NCBI RefSeq assembly: GCF_005239225.2
Contig: NC_133284.1
Coordinates: 30,800,339 to 30,864,338 of the forward strand
Origin: Populus alba
Taxonomy: Eukaryota; Streptophyta; Magnoliopsida; Malpighiales; Salicaceae
Reading direction: 5' to 3'
Length of the DNA stretch: 64,000 nucleotides
Made by a program: the position numbers and the translations under genes. The notes under the pieces are model-generated. The model had not been told where the DNA came from, did not search any database, and saw only the letters and a program-made list of their open reading frames with translations. This document shows, in pieces, positions 30,234 through 43,030 of this stretch (position 1 is the first letter of the stretch; every line of letters starts with the position of its first letter).

Positions 30234-31169
30234 ACTCTATGAGAGAAAAACAAAGAAGAAGAAAGAAAAAGATGAAGTTATGTTTATTCTGATTCTAGTC
30301 TTTTAATTTAATTTTAACAACAAAATAATGAATACTAATATTTTTATATTAAATCAGTGATTTCGCTTGTAAAGGGAAATTGAAATTTACTGGTCTTGTT
30401 ATCTGGGCACTTTTTACCAATGAAATCACAAATGAAAAATTAAATATTAATATTTTTAATAATTATACTAGTGATTCCTTATGTAATGTCAAATAAAAAA
30501 TTTTAACTTACAAGAAAATTTTCAGAAATCTCTCCAAATAATACGTCTTTTCATCCCATTAATGATGCCATTAGGTAAAAACTAACCAATCAAAAGAACA
30601 TTAATTATCAGCATATTGAGAAATGAACAGTTCTCATGGCCACTGGAATATATCGACGGACATATTTTATTAGTATACCGTATATAATAAACACTATTAG
30701 CAGTGCTTGGGGAAGGGGAACAATTCCTATTGTCAATGGAATACCGACGAACATGTTTTGTTGATATACTTATATGTAATGTATAATCATCTGGTATTTC
30801 CATCAGTGTAAAATAATGTTTAATGCCAAATTATATTTGTATTTCCTATCTAATCATCCTGCAAATTCTTAAATTCATAGTTGCACACACAACATAATAG
30901 CACCAGTTTACATCACAAAAATAAAATAAATATTTCCTTGTCATTCAATAATAAATTAACATCATTTTCATTAAATTGGAATAAATTTCATCCAAAAATA
31001 TTACATTATAGTTTATGGCATTACACATTTGTGTTGTATAAATTAATTAGAATTTTGTTCTTCGTCATTAATTAACTTGTCTTTATCTCCATCGCAATCT
31101 TCTACGTTGATTTTATCGTTATCATCTTCATCGAATTGTGGATGTTTGTTATAGCTTAAAACATCATTC

Positions 31170-32280
31170 CTCGATACATCATAAGTCAAAACCCTGGATG
31201 ATCATAATTACTTCAACTCATCCTTTAACGATCGAAGACAAACATCTATATTCCGACCCGGACTATTAGGACCGAGATCATGTGTGATCGTGGATAAAAA
31301 CATGAACTCTGACCTTATACATATCCCCAATGACAAGTTGTAAACCGTGAATATCACTAGCCAACAAGAATAAGAAGCAAAAAAAATGACTCAAATAGAT
31401 TGAATCCATCTGTACATAAGCCAAGATGCACGTTCCTTATCTCCACCAAAAACTAAGCATACACATTGTTAAAGTGTTTACAGGCTTACTATTAGAAGGG
31501 TGCACCATCACTCAATCCATTGTACCATGTGATTGGTGTTATATCACATGCTTAGTAGCCTTTGGTAACATTAATAGCCTCTGTACTGAGTCAACTATGT
31601 TTTTTCAAGGTAGTATAACATACAGAAGTTTGGACACTTGTTAATTTTCTGGTATCCTAGAACGAGGGGCTTCATCATGAACTTAGTAGCATAAAAGTTC
31701 TCTTTCAGCTTGTTCCCTTCAAGTAAAATATTTCTCGTTCATTCAACAATTTTTTCATAATCGACCTCAGTTAACCCATGATCTAACTTGATGGTGAACA
31801 CATGTGCAATAGCTGATAATTTATTGTGATTTGTGCAACTATCCCATAATAGTTTGTTAGAATATTTCAAAAGATTAAAAACCATAGCCGCGTCTACAAT
31901 ATGTTCTTCATCTATGATTGAACATTAACTGGCATAACCCTAATTTATTCTCATCGCATCTATAACCATATTCCTATAAGGATTACTATTGTCATCTATA
32001 TCTCCATGCACATTGCTAGAACTAGAAGTTAACCCAACCATCCTTTCTAACATGGTATCGTGAGGAACATATGGTTCTCTGTGTGCATACCAACAAATGT
32101 ACTCTCTATAAATTCTTTTTTTGTAAAAGATGCATCGTTATAACATCTGGATCGAGAAACTTTTTTATTTTTACACCTCTTACATGAACATCTAATACCC
32201 CCTCCACTAATATTTCTTAGATTAGATAATGTGTAATTAATAAAACCTTGAACCTCATTATAATAATTCATCATCTGCAA
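31170..32280 (-). pseudogene. CACTA TNP2-type transposase remnant with N-terminal transposase-associated domain
   Basis: At 32047-32280 the minus strand encodes 'VQGFINYTLSN', 'GIRCSCKRCKN' and 'THKENHMF'-like text (observed: GMHTENHMF). This is the Cys-rich transposase-associated domain with its C-x-C-K-x-C signature. Downstream come 'FNLLKYSNKLLWDSCTNHNK', 'LSAIAHVFTIKLDHGLTEVD', 'MKPLVLGYQKI' and, near 31200-31320, 'CWLVIFTVYNLSLGICI' with 'SPGRNIDVCLRSLKDELK'. These blocks are standard for plant En/Spm TNP2-type transposases. Many stops interrupt the frame. A related, differently decayed copy lies at 40990-42070 in the same orientation. Confidence 0.83.
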
Positions 32281-33233
32281 TCATTGAGGTGAATCTTTAT
32301 ACATCCATGAACGATTATCTATTACTTATATCAAACCACATAAAATAATGATGACAACATGTATTAATTAACTACTTTAACTAAATAAATTTGCAAAAAT
32401 ATTGATCTAGCTCAAACTTATGCAATCTATTTTAATAGTACTCTTAATTCTTTATCAATTCTCTACATAAATTTAAATTTCTACACATTTACCAAAAATT
32501 TCAACTCAACAATAAATTGACAAAATATAAAACGAACTCGTTAAATAAGTCGTTATGTATTTCATCACAAAACACCTAAGTCAAAATTCGACATAAGTTT
32601 CATCAATTTACAAACAAAATACAATTTTATAAAATTTAAAACAACCCCTAACATGTACAAATCATAAATCCATAAAATAAATTTGTATGAGAAAAAACTA
32701 TAAAACAAGTAAACACCTAAATAAAATACATATACTTCAAAAATATGCGAAAAAAAAAAAATTACATTTTAAAATTCAGTTCAAATAAAAAAGTGTAGAT
32801 TAGTTTACTTAAAATGGAGAAACCTCAGTAAAATTTGAATCAGAAACACGACGCTAACAAACTGAGTGTTCTAGTGGTTGAATTTTTTATGGGAGGTTGA
32901 ATTGTGTTGAAGAATAGGGGGGGAGGGGTGGTTGTTTGTTGTAAAAAAAAAATACATCAAGGAAGAATAAGAAATGAGGGAGGGGGAGAGGAGGGTTGAT
33001 CATCATATCATAAATTAAATATTAATGATAAATGACCGACGAAATTATTTTGCCAGTAACTCTTGTCAGTCATTGTGATAAAAATGTCTCGTCATTGTAT
33101 AATTTGTCTTTTTTAAATCACAATGTAATACCCTTTGTGCTTTTCTCGGTATATATAATGAGAAAAAAATTTGTTGGCATATTTACAAATGTACTTTACC
33201 GCGGAGCTTTCCATCGATAATGTTGTTGTAAAA

Positions 33234-36200
33234 GTTACATGTGGCTTTTTTTTCCATTACTTATTTTTCCTCTGTTATCAAGAGAATGTCGGTATTTACC
33301 AAATGGATGATAGAAAAATTTGATATTAATATAACAATGAAATAAATTTTTTATTTGTTAATTTTATAAAAAATATTATTTTCATGTATTTTAAACAAAA
33401 AAATATTTTAAAAAACAACTGCAACCACAACACTATATCTAGATCTTATTGTTCCTGAGAAAGACTTGTCAAATTGTTTCATTTCTCCGAGTATATACTT
33501 TCTACAAACACAAAAGACTCCTGTTTATACCGAAAGATACGTATTCCATCATTAAACTTCGTTTTCACCTGTGGTACAATTGTTCATTTCATCACTTGAT
33601 TGTACACCACCAAATGCCAAATACCGGTTCAAAGACGCTTTATTGTGGTGGCTTGAGAGAGAGAAAAATGAAGAGACATGTAGAAGAACATTTCTCCATG
33701 TTTCCATGGAAGTGGACATGTATAATTAGACATTTAGATATAAAGATGCCAATATATAGCTTATAACATAATAATTCCAAAGTAATTGTACGAACTGGCA
33801 ATGGTGGCAGAGAATCGATGAAAGAACTCAACTTGCTAATACTGTTCCATGCTCAATTTATTATAGTTTGAAACAAAGAAGACGCCGTCCATGATCGGCG
33901 ATCACTGCAATTTTTACTTTACAAATCTGGGCCAGGGGAAACCCATATCAATGTCCGGTGACATAGTTTATACGTTTTTTTTCCCGGTGATAATAATACT
34001 ATTCTGTTAAGAGTATACCAATCCATCGAAAGTTTTTCGAAGAGCTCATGATTTTATAAAATTATAATCATGGATTATAGCTAGGTTATTTTAATAAAGC
34101 ATTAATATACAAGGACAGTGACGGCGACCAAAACCACGATTAAAACCATGGTTGATAGCTGAAACTGACAGCGAAGAAGATGTTTATCTTCTATCCAGCA
34201 TTGCCATTATATCTCAGGCACACCTTCCTCCGCGTTACAGCATAATTAAACGCGTAAATATTGTGGCCCATGTATTTGATACGGAGAAGATAGAAGAAAC
34301 GAATGGCATTACTGGCTAGAAACCACATTTCTGAAGGAAAATCATGACAGACGATTGAAATCATTTCGAGAAGACTTTAGAGCAGCGATGCTTATCCATC
34401 TAGTGTTAGTAGGTGGACAGGACACACACACGCCCACACATGAGCTTCCAAGAACGCCAGTTTTCTCGAGAAAGTTGGCTGTGTGAAAGTAACAAGCAGC
34501 ATTTATTCATCTTAGCACATGATGTTACATAATTACATTACATATGTAGAGAAATGTGACGGGAATAATCATCATATACACACAACTTTGATAGGTGTGG
34601 AATTCGAAATGAACAGCCTTCAAGTACTTGTTGAAATACATGATCTTGCGTCCATGTCTCGTAAGCTTGATGTGATTTTCGTTTCAAGAGAATCATTGAA
34701 CCTAGCTTAGACCCTTAATTCTGATAATTAACTCGGGCCCTGATTTTATTTTTTTTATTTTTTTTTTAGATGATATAGATCCTGACTCAGACCTATTAAA
34801 AAGAACCTAGTTATTCTATAACTCTTCAGCTTCATTTGTAATGTTTTAGAATATTAATCACCATATTGCACAAATTTAACAAATTACAAATTCACATTAC
34901 AAATGGTTTCAATACCCATAGTTAGTATTTGAGAATGTGATAATTTTTGTTTTTAGATGTGTTTTACTTGAAAAAATATTAAATTAACATTTTTTTAATG
35001 AATTTGATATGTTGATATAAAAAAACATGAAAAAATTATTTTAATATATTTTTAAATAAAAAAATATTTTTAAAAAATTACTCTAGAATACAATAACAAA
35101 CATATTTAGTAGGTCATCATCATCTGGAAAAATGTAATTTTATTTTTTTAACAGCCAAAATGTCCTTATACTAACTTTTGTATATTGAAACTAAGCTTAT
35201 GGTAAGCCAGATCGAAGGAAAAATCTAATATTCATTGACACGTTATCTCACCTGAAAAAATCTTTTACCATCGAATAAAAAACAAGGTTATAAAGCTCTG
35301 AATGATAATATAAAAACGAAACTCGTTAGTTATAAACCAGAAGCGAAACTTGGTTATAAATCAAACCATGCCATGGTAAATGTGTCGACATATAATTTAT
35401 CCAAAAGCACTGTGTGTACTCAGCATTCTAAATGGGGTTACAGGCTCGTCCCTCCACCATGTCCAAGTGGTGGTATGGCCGGCAGGCAGTCGGTTTACTG
35501 TTGACCTAGGAAAAATGAGCATGGATGAAGGTGCTTTCACATTCAAGCTCGTATATAATGCAAGCTTACCAAAAAAACAAATCCTCTAGAATTGACCCTC
35601 GGACGTCTAGTCTCCCTTTTCCTAAACTATTGGGGTGTTGCAGTTTTCTTAGATGTAATAATATTATATGAGGCTTGTCTTTGAAAAAGATATGATACCA
35701 TGATTACTAACAGCATGTTCTTCTAGTCATGTTGATTGCTCCATTACAAGCTACTTGCTAGCTTGTCCTGAGAGAATCGGTCATGTCAGCTGTCAACTTC
35801 ATCTCTCCTGCCGTGTCACAGAGATTTAGGAGTTCTAACCAGAAAAGGTCTTGTCCTCCGAAGACTCATCATTAAGGTTTTCAATCCTTGCAATTTTGCC
35901 GCCCGCTGTGAATGCGTCGTCGTTCCTTTCACGCTTACATTTGTTTTTCTTTTTCTGTGTTTTTTTTCTCCTGTTAAACGAAGTTCCAGCATTTTCTTCT
36001 TGATTGACATATAGATGATTTTCAGAATGAAGCTGCAATTTCGAAATACATTTCAAATTCTGTAATCCAATGCTGGCGTATGATGATATGAATATGAGTG
36101 AAAAGATAAATGAAAATTGTAGTTAAAAAAAAAAAAAAAAAGAATGGGTGCGTTGAAGGAGGCAGAGACAACAGATACATAAGGTCACGATTTATCCCTG

Positions 36201-38555
36201 GCATGGAATCAAAAATTTTAAGTTAGGGGTGATTAATAAGAGAGGGGTAATAATTTTTTTTAATTGGAAATATATTAAAATAATATATTTTTATTTTTAA
36301 AAAATTATTTTTAATATTAGTACATCAAAAAAAATTTAAAATATAAAAAAAATTTATTTTTTATAAAACATTATTTGCAACGCAATTTCAAACAGCAATG
36401 TGTTTGATATTGTGGTGTATAGTGTTTTTTAAAAATATTTTTCACTTGAAAATGCATTAAGATAATTTTTTTAGATTTTTATTAAATAAACACATCAAAA
36501 CACTAATAAATATTAATTTTATATTTTTTAAAATTAAATATATTTTAAAAAAAACACAATTAAATATAATTTCAAACATAATATCAAACAAAAACAATCT
36601 TAAATCCAAACTCCAACAACACCCAAACATGATAGAAGGCCAGTGGGCTTTTCTCTTTTTTATTCAAAGCCCACCCCAACAATTTGAACCCACATAATTT
36701 TGGATTAACTAAATCTCCCATAAATAATCAAAGTTCAAAGTTCTTCGACTGCCTTGGCCATATATACTCTCAGTACGGGTCCCTTTTTTCTTGGAACTGA
36801 TGAGCATTGGATATCGTTCACCGCCATTAGTATTTTTGCTTGAAAGCGGTTTCTTAACATTTGCACAAAATGTATTATTACGAGTCAAAGTAATATGATT
36901 GGGGAAATGGATGTGCATTAAAAGCGAGGGAAATTAGAGATTTTATCATGGGCCAATAAGAGCATGGCTAGTGGAATTCAAAGAATAAATTTTAAAATTA
37001 ATCTTTACGCAGGCTAATTCAGATATTTAACTCTAATCTAAAATAAAATAAAATAAAATAAAAGGAATTCAGAGTGTACTACTCTTAACTAGTTGCCTGG
37101 CTAACAAAACCTGAATTCTAACTACTAGTCAGCCACAATCCATAGGTAATGTAAAGCTCTATAGGTAAGCGTGCAGTAGCACCAGTCCACAGGACCAAGA
37201 CAGCTACAGAACCATAAGCATACATGGCGGCGGCGGCGGAGGCAAAACTGTAATTCAGCCAAAACAAAGTTAATCAATAACTCCAGTGTATTGCTGCGAT
37301 GAAACAAAAGAAGATAATGAATCATCTCAATTCCTTGTGCTATATTTCATGATAATACACATTTGATTGTATTATTTTATATTATATCGTACAAAACAAG
37401 CCATTGAATTATCCAATAATTAAAGGAAAAAAAAAACTCGGAGAACTTCCTAAGGCAGAGTAGAGTGTGAGAGATGGGGGGCGGGGATTTCCTTTGCAGA
37501 CTGAGGATCTGAATCCGTCCTATCTACGAAAGCAAGAACCTTACCTTACTGTGCAAGCATAGAAAAAGCCAGGTGTTTGTCAGGGAGCAGGACTGCACCA
37601 AAAGTTGCCAAGATCACACGTAAAATGCGGTTTTCTCGACTCCTCCCCCGGGATGCATGAGGAAAAAACCAAAGGCTGGCATCCAGAACTAGAGGGTGCG
37701 AATTGGATCATCCACCACATGCGACAAACATTATAGAACTGAAAGAGTGTACTGGTTCCTATCATGATGAGGAGCATGATATCTCCCTGTCATGGATACG
37801 AGAACGCAGAATTACGTGTGATTTCTGATGATACGAGGAAAAGAAAAGGTAAATGCAGCTCGCACTTAACAAAGCAAGGAAGCATGCATTCAGAGGTCAG
37901 AGGGTGACAGGGTGTAGGATCTTCCATAGAACCATACTGTATTTAATTAATGTCTCATTTCCGGTTGGTGTTTCAGTGACATTCCTGGAACCTCAATTAT
38001 TGTCTTGGCGTGTGTGCATGTTTGTGTCAAGTTATTCTTGCAATTTACAGGTGTTAGGGAGATTATGTACTTACTGGTGAAAGAAGTGGTCGTGAGCAAT
38101 GAATTTTTGCTCCCATGGTATCACCTCAGAATTCTAACTCTGTATTTGAATGTCGCTCTTCCACAATAGTCCTCATGCAAGGCTCCGGTCAACTTGGTAC
38201 CTGAGAACACACGGGAAAACAGTAAAGCAGACCCATAAGTCTTATCTTGTCTGCAGAAAGGAAATTTGTTAACGTAACCAAACAATTCTAAATTCATATT
38301 AAACAGGCCCTTTCAGGCTAAACATTAAGCGGTATTCATCAGATATTGAAGCATAACCACTGAATCGAGAAGACACTATTCCTTCTCACACCTGGGAAGC
38401 CACAACCCTTTTTTTTTCAGAAGGCAAAGCTTAAATCATAGAGCAAAAGATAAGGTAGAGGTTAATTTTAACATACAGAAAGTTAAACCCGAACAGTTGA
38501 AGGAAAGATACTCATGGACCAGCAAAACATTATTGTTGGAAGCCATCACAGATAC
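33234..38555. other. Intergenic stretch with scattered short repeats
   Basis: Partial copies of the short dispersed repeat lie at about 33300-33425, 34930-35100, 36236-36385 and 36395-36595. One possible exon fragment at 35835-36032 is listed separately. Several small open frames (33449-33766, 34519-34710, 35380-35589, 36709-36918, 37580-37777) carry no motif I recognise and are not called. Confidence 0.4.
35835..36032 (-). pseudogene. Possible terminal exon of an unrecognised gene (fragment)
   Basis: The minus strand has a good acceptor (aaattgcag) at 36033, then 65 codons and a stop in one frame. The peptide starts LHSENHLYVNQEENAGTSF, is followed by a strongly basic stretch (RRKKTQKKKNKCKRER) and ends in an acidic tail (NLNDESSEDKTFSG). 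The charge pattern and splice site look like a real last exon of a nuclear protein. No upstream exon could be found and I do not recognise the family. It may equally be a chance frame. Confidence 0.28.
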
Positions 38556-38559
38556 CTTA

Positions 38560-39790
38560 CTGGTTGCAATCATCATATTCTCCATGCCTTGAGCAGCTTC
38601 AATATGATGCCTTGAGCATTGTCGGCTTGGATCATGGTAGCAGAGGTGATGTCAGGCTTGCATTTTCTCCCTTTCATTTCCAGAAAGAGATTAGACATCT
38701 TATCTACATCACCTGCTCAACCATAGGCCCTGATAACGCAGTTGAAGAGAGGCGTATCTAGTACGATGTCAGAGTTCTCCACCTGCCTCGGAATTGAATC
38801 AACCTTCATTATATGCCCAGTTTTACTGTACACACTAACAAGAGAACAGTATGTAATCGTGTTAGTCTTGATTCCCAGATGTTTAGTTTTGCTAAGATTT
38901 TCCTCCATAGTCTCAATGTCATCGGCCTTTCCAAATGTCTCTATTATAAGGTTACGAGTAACAATAGATGGAGAAAATAATCTTTCCTCCATGAATTCCA
39001 AAACCTTTATCTTTCCATCTTGTCTTGCTGCCCACTGCTCCCACAAGCCCCCAGTGATGGAGTTAAATGTGAAAAGATCTGGAGCAGAGCTTCCACTTTC
39101 AATCATATCCGTCAATGTGTTTTCCATTTCTTCAAGCATTTTAGCCTTACCTTATCCATCAACAACAGTGTTGTATGTAACTATGACATCTCAGCAAGAA
39201 TTCCTCGAATAAGTTCAAAACAACGTAGTTTAATGCAACATATCAAGATTACAGAGATTGGTTTCATTTCAGCAACAGCAGAAAACGCCTTGTCAAGTTG
39301 ACCACTTTGGCCAAAAGCACTTACAAGAGCAGCGTAAACATCAATTGTAGGTTTGAGGCCATCAGACTGCATGACCTCATAAAGCAAACTCGCCTCCTCA
39401 TGTTGCCTGCACTTGCCAATCATCATCAGCAACTTGGTGTCTGTTTTGGTTCTTGGCTCGTACCAGTGTTGCTCACGAAGAAGTTCAAAAATCCAAAAGC
39501 CTCAAACCAAAATCACATAACTAAAAGCAGGAAAAAGTAAAAAAAAGAGCCTGACAAGAAGAAAAGGGCCAAGAAAAAGAAAACCCACAAACCTTAAGAG
39601 CTGATTCCCATTGTTTCTCTTTGATAGCCTCATCAGGAGCTTCTAAAACAGCCTTGGGCAGAAAGGTCATTGTCATATTTCTTGGAGTTGATTTTTGTTC
39701 AATAGCGTTTATAGCAGCTTCAGTTCTTTAGAATTCTAGACAAGTCCTTCTTGGGCTGTCTTTTGAGCCCATTTGAATTCGGGTCTGGGC
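38560..39790 (-). pseudogene. Pentatricopeptide-repeat gene copy, At3g53170-like, inactivated
   Basis: On the minus strand this reads as a P-class PPR protein (organelle RNA-binding). N-terminal pieces 'DPNSNGLKRQPKKDLSRIL' and 'FLPKAVLEAPDEAIKEKQWE' are followed by an intron from a GT donor after 'ESALK' (about 39593). The second exon carries 'IFELLREQHWYEPR', 'TDTKLLMMIGKCRQHEEASL', 'GLKPTIDVYAALVSAFGQSG' and, further on, 'SGSSAPDLFTFNSI', 'SPSIVTRNLIIETFGKAD' and 'TNTITYCSLVSVYSKTGHI'. Inactivating lesions are a frameshift after DLSRIL, a missing AG acceptor (GG at the expected site), lost residues after EMKPIS, stops at 39181-39183, 39152-39154 and 38717-38719, a deletion of one repeat near 39045 and a terminal frameshift. 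The retained intron argues for a DNA-level duplicate rather than a retrocopy. Confidence 0.87.
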
Positions 39791-39799
39791 TACATCTAG

Positions 39800-40985
39800 T
39801 GGATTGGAAAGTAAAAACTGCTGGTCTTGCTTTCCTTTGGATCATGTTATAAGTTTTAAAAATTTAAGAAAAAAAAAATTTTAATTTTTTGAAAAACTAC
39901 CCGCCCTTACATTGCTTTCTCATGACGTGGCTCAGCAACTGATTAAGGGGCCAGCAACCATCCATCGTGGCCCCAACGGATGTTTGCCCCCCTTCCACAA
40001 CACAAGAAAATTGAATTTGGGAGGATTTAATTTAAATTAACTTAAAAGCTAGTTTAGAGATATATTTCTACTATTAAATTAAGAAATGATCCCTCGTCTT
40101 CAATCTTAGAACATTAATTAAAGTAACTAAATCCATAAACCCTAAAAAAAATCAAAATTATTATAAATTTTAGAATTATTAAAAACTTATCTGATTATTA
40201 ATTTTAAAATTTTAAAAAATTAATTGAGATGTTAGTAAATTGGTATGAATATTTATAACTATTTAAAAAAATCAAAATTGAAATTACAGCCTGGCATTCT
40301 TCACAAGATGTGTGGTGAATTCGCAAAAGCAATTGAAAAGATAGGCTTGGAAATAAATCTGGATCATTTTCTTCCATCATAGAAACGTGCTCAGAAAGTG
40401 CAAAAACAAAACAAAAAAAGCACGTTACCACTATTAGAATTAGCTAAATTCGAGGGCCCGTTATGCAAATACGTTTATCTAACAAAATAAATATGGAAAA
40501 TGTGAAATTATTTAGCAACCAAATCATGGAAAAGAAATATAGTATCTAAATATATACATGTCAAAGGAAATACCAGCTGCTAAACACAGTCAAGAAACCG
40601 TTTATATATATATATATATAGACGCCTTCTGCACGAGCCTCCCACTCTCCTGTTTCATGGGTTCTCACGTTTGGGACGTTTCCTAGCAAAACATCCTCTG
40701 CTTTGTTTTTCTTCTCCTTTCGGTCTCTCTCTCTATCGTTTTTCTTTCCCGTTCTCTCTCTCTTTCTTTCCTGTTTACAAGAAAGAATTTTTTCTAGAGA
40801 GAGACAGGTAGGAATAAACATGTATACGTAGAGAGATCTGGATATGGGAAAGTATACGGAGATTTTGGATGCTGGGATAAGAATAGCTTCGAGAAAAGAG
40901 TTAAAAACAATAGAATTTTACATTTTACTTGCGGAATATTTTATCAGTAGTTAGAATTTCATCAACATGATTTTTACCACCAGGC
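39800..40985. other. Intergenic stretch, low-complexity pockets only
   Basis: A (TA)n run lies at about 40604-40620 and a CT-rich block at about 40700-40780. No gene was recognised. The minus-strand open frame at 40561-40821 is a translation of the low-complexity block. Confidence 0.45.
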
Positions 40986-40989
40986 TTAT

Positions 40990-42070
40990 AGATAATTATT
41001 GTTAGTTGAAAAGACTTTCCTTGATGATTCATGTTTTGTCGGTCATTTTGGTAGTATAATCTTAAATAGATTTACAATTTTCTTGAGATATCATAAGTCA
41101 TAGCCTTAGATGACCATAATTGCATTAATTTATCAATCAATGGTCGAAGATAAACATTTATATTCCAACATGGACTATTAAAGCCGAGTATGTTTGTAGA
41201 TAAAAACATGAAATTCAGCTTTATACACATCCTTGGTAGCAAATTGTAAACCATGAATATCACCAACCAATAAGAATAAGGAGCTACAAATAACTTGAAT
41301 GGATTGAATTTGTTTGTACATAACCTAAACTATGCATTCCTTGATTCCATTGAAAATTGAGGATGCATCCTATTAAAATATTTTCAGGCTCCATCAGATG
41401 GGTGCGCCAAGACTCCAGCCATTGCATCATGTAAATAATGTCATGACATGTGCTCAACAATCTTTGGAGATATTGATAACATTTGCAGTCTAGAAGTGAT
41501 TAGAAAGTATCTAAATTTTTTATGTGCGACAAGAGTTATTTCCCTACTATTTTTAGGTTTATAAAAAGCATGTTCACATCTTCTACACTCAATCAATTCT
41601 ATATTTTTAAGGTAATATAATATGCAGAAGTTTAAACACATGTTAATTTTATGGTATCCTAGGCTAAAGGGTTTCATCATGAATTTAAAAGTATAAAAGT
41701 TCTCTTTTAATTTATTCCCTTCAGGTAAAATACTTCTTGCTCATTCAATAATTTTATCGTAATCGGCCTCACTTAACCCATGATCTAACTTGATGGTGAA
41801 CACATGTGCAATGACCGATAATTTATTATGATTAGTGAATCCATACCATAAGTTAGTCAGAATCTTTCAAAAGATCAAAAAACTAGCCTTGTTTGTATTT
41901 GGTTCTTCGTCTTTGATTAAACATTCACTTGCATAACCACGATTCATTTGCATCGCTTCCATGATCATATTCCTATAAGAATTATTATTATCACCTACAA
42001 CTTCATGCACATTATTAGAACTAAAAGTTAACTGAACCATCTTTTCTATCATGGTCTATGTGATACTTAT
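40990..42070 (-). pseudogene. Second CACTA (En/Spm) TNP2-type transposase remnant
   Basis: Minus-strand blocks in order are 'NNSYRNMIMEAMQMNRGYAS' (near 41950), 'LSVIAHVFTIKLDHGLSEAD', 'MMKPFSLGYHKINMCLNFCI', 'CRRCEHAFYKPKNSREITLV' (near 41560), 'YWLVIFMVYNLLPRMCI' and 'NINVYLRPLIDKLMQLW' (near 41150). These are collinear with the remnant at 31170-32280 and clearly from the same family. This copy keeps the C-x-x-C 'CRRCEHA' block and lacks some stops found in the other. Others interrupt it, so it is dead. No CACTA termini were identified around it. Confidence 0.82.
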
Positions 42071-42436
42071 TTTTAACAGAGATAGACATACAAATAAAAG
42101 AAAATATTGTTTAGCCTAAGCAAAAATATTCTTACCACTATTAATTTTATCTTTCATCATTTATCTATGTATCTTCAAAGTTGATCTATAAAATAATTGA
42201 TTGCAAGCTTCTTGTTATTGTTGTTGTTGTTAGTATCAAGATAATTTTGACAGACTGAAACGGGTAATTTTTTTTTGGCATACATGGTCCATTTGTAAAG
42301 CCATCAATAAATTTATTAACAATAAACTTCCTAACATAGCAAAGTTTACCGACAACCATTTTTTTTTTATGGATGTTTAAAATAACCATAGATGAAATGC
42401 TATTAAATCTATGGTGAATGGAGCCTAGTATTTAGG

Positions 42437-42606
42437 ATTATGGTAGCAATTCGGTTTAAAGTGCCTTTTGCTTAAAAATGTATTAAGATAAAAAAATTTA
42501 CTTTTAAAAAATTATTTTTTAGCATATCAAAAAAATCTAAAAATAAATAAAATTATTATAAAAAAATTCAAAATTTAAAAAAAAAAAAAAACATGATTTA
42601 TATAGA
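42437..42606. repeat. Left part of a short dispersed repeat split by the copia element
   Basis: This piece has the family's A/T-rich body ('aaaaaattattttttagcat'), and its expected outer end resumes on the far side of the copia insertion at 47553-47565 ('ttctcaaacactc'). Removing the copia element and one copy of its target duplication would rejoin a normal-looking short repeat. Confidence 0.55.
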
Positions 42607-42611
42607 TAGCG

Positions 42612-42928
42612 TGTTGAACACTAAGTGTTCTGGACTAATTCAAAGCTAAAGTATTGTATTGAAAACGTGACAGTGAAGCTAAAGCTTTACAACAAGAAAA
42701 ACATGGAATTGCAACTCTGTATATTTCATTAAGAGAAGTTCAACTTAAATAGAAATACAAATAACAGATAAGTAGAAAAATATGCAGCATCTAACCCATG
42801 ACTAACTGTCACTTAGTCAGCTGGGATTTTCCTAAGGAATAGGTAAACAATTGATTGGTTCCTGGTAAATAGAAACTTATTCAAATACAGAGTAAATCAA
42901 ATAACAAATAAACAATAAACATTTAACA
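42612..42928 (-). repeat. Copia 3' LTR (317 bp)
   Basis: It has TG...CA boundaries with a short terminal inverted repeat (TGTTGAA / TTTAACA) and matches 47231-47547 at all but six positions. On the minus strand it is the downstream LTR because it follows the RNase H end of the polyprotein. Confidence 0.97.
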
Positions 42929-42942
42929 CCCTCCTTTAAACT
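42929..42942 (-). promoter_or_regulatory. Polypurine tract of the copia element
   Basis: On the minus strand AAAGGAGGG abuts the 3' LTR directly. This is where plus-strand DNA synthesis is primed in LTR retrotransposons. Confidence 0.85.
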
Positions 42943-43030
42943 GATTGCTGCAAAGAAATAGTTTAAGATGGTACTACTATGGAGATTTCATCATAGCAGT
43001 TTTATTAAACAAACAACATAGTTGTTGTCA

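Larger units (their letters stand above)
25559..33233 (-). mobile_element. Decayed CACTA (En/Spm) transposon, approximate limits
   Basis: Minus-strand transposase remnants occur in the order expected for a plant CACTA element: the transposase-associated domain and TNP2-type transposase at about 31170-32280, and a PttA-type C-terminal piece at about 26340-26530. The outer 500 bp on the left (25559-26000) and 200 bp on the right (33010-33233) are rich in subterminal motifs such as 'ccgacgga', 'ttatcggt' and 'accgatag'. The left end reads 'cattacaag', a one-base variant of CACTACAAG. The right end reads, in complement, 'tttacaacaac'. The 7.7 kb between these ends also contains unrelated insertions, including an LTR-like block at 27000-28320. 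Whether it is one element or two overlapping ones is unresolved. Confidence 0.6.

Noticed and set aside
30047..30253. Minus-strand frame with a Ser-Leu repeat
   Set aside because: The repeat is the translated (GA)n microsatellite at 30188-30231.
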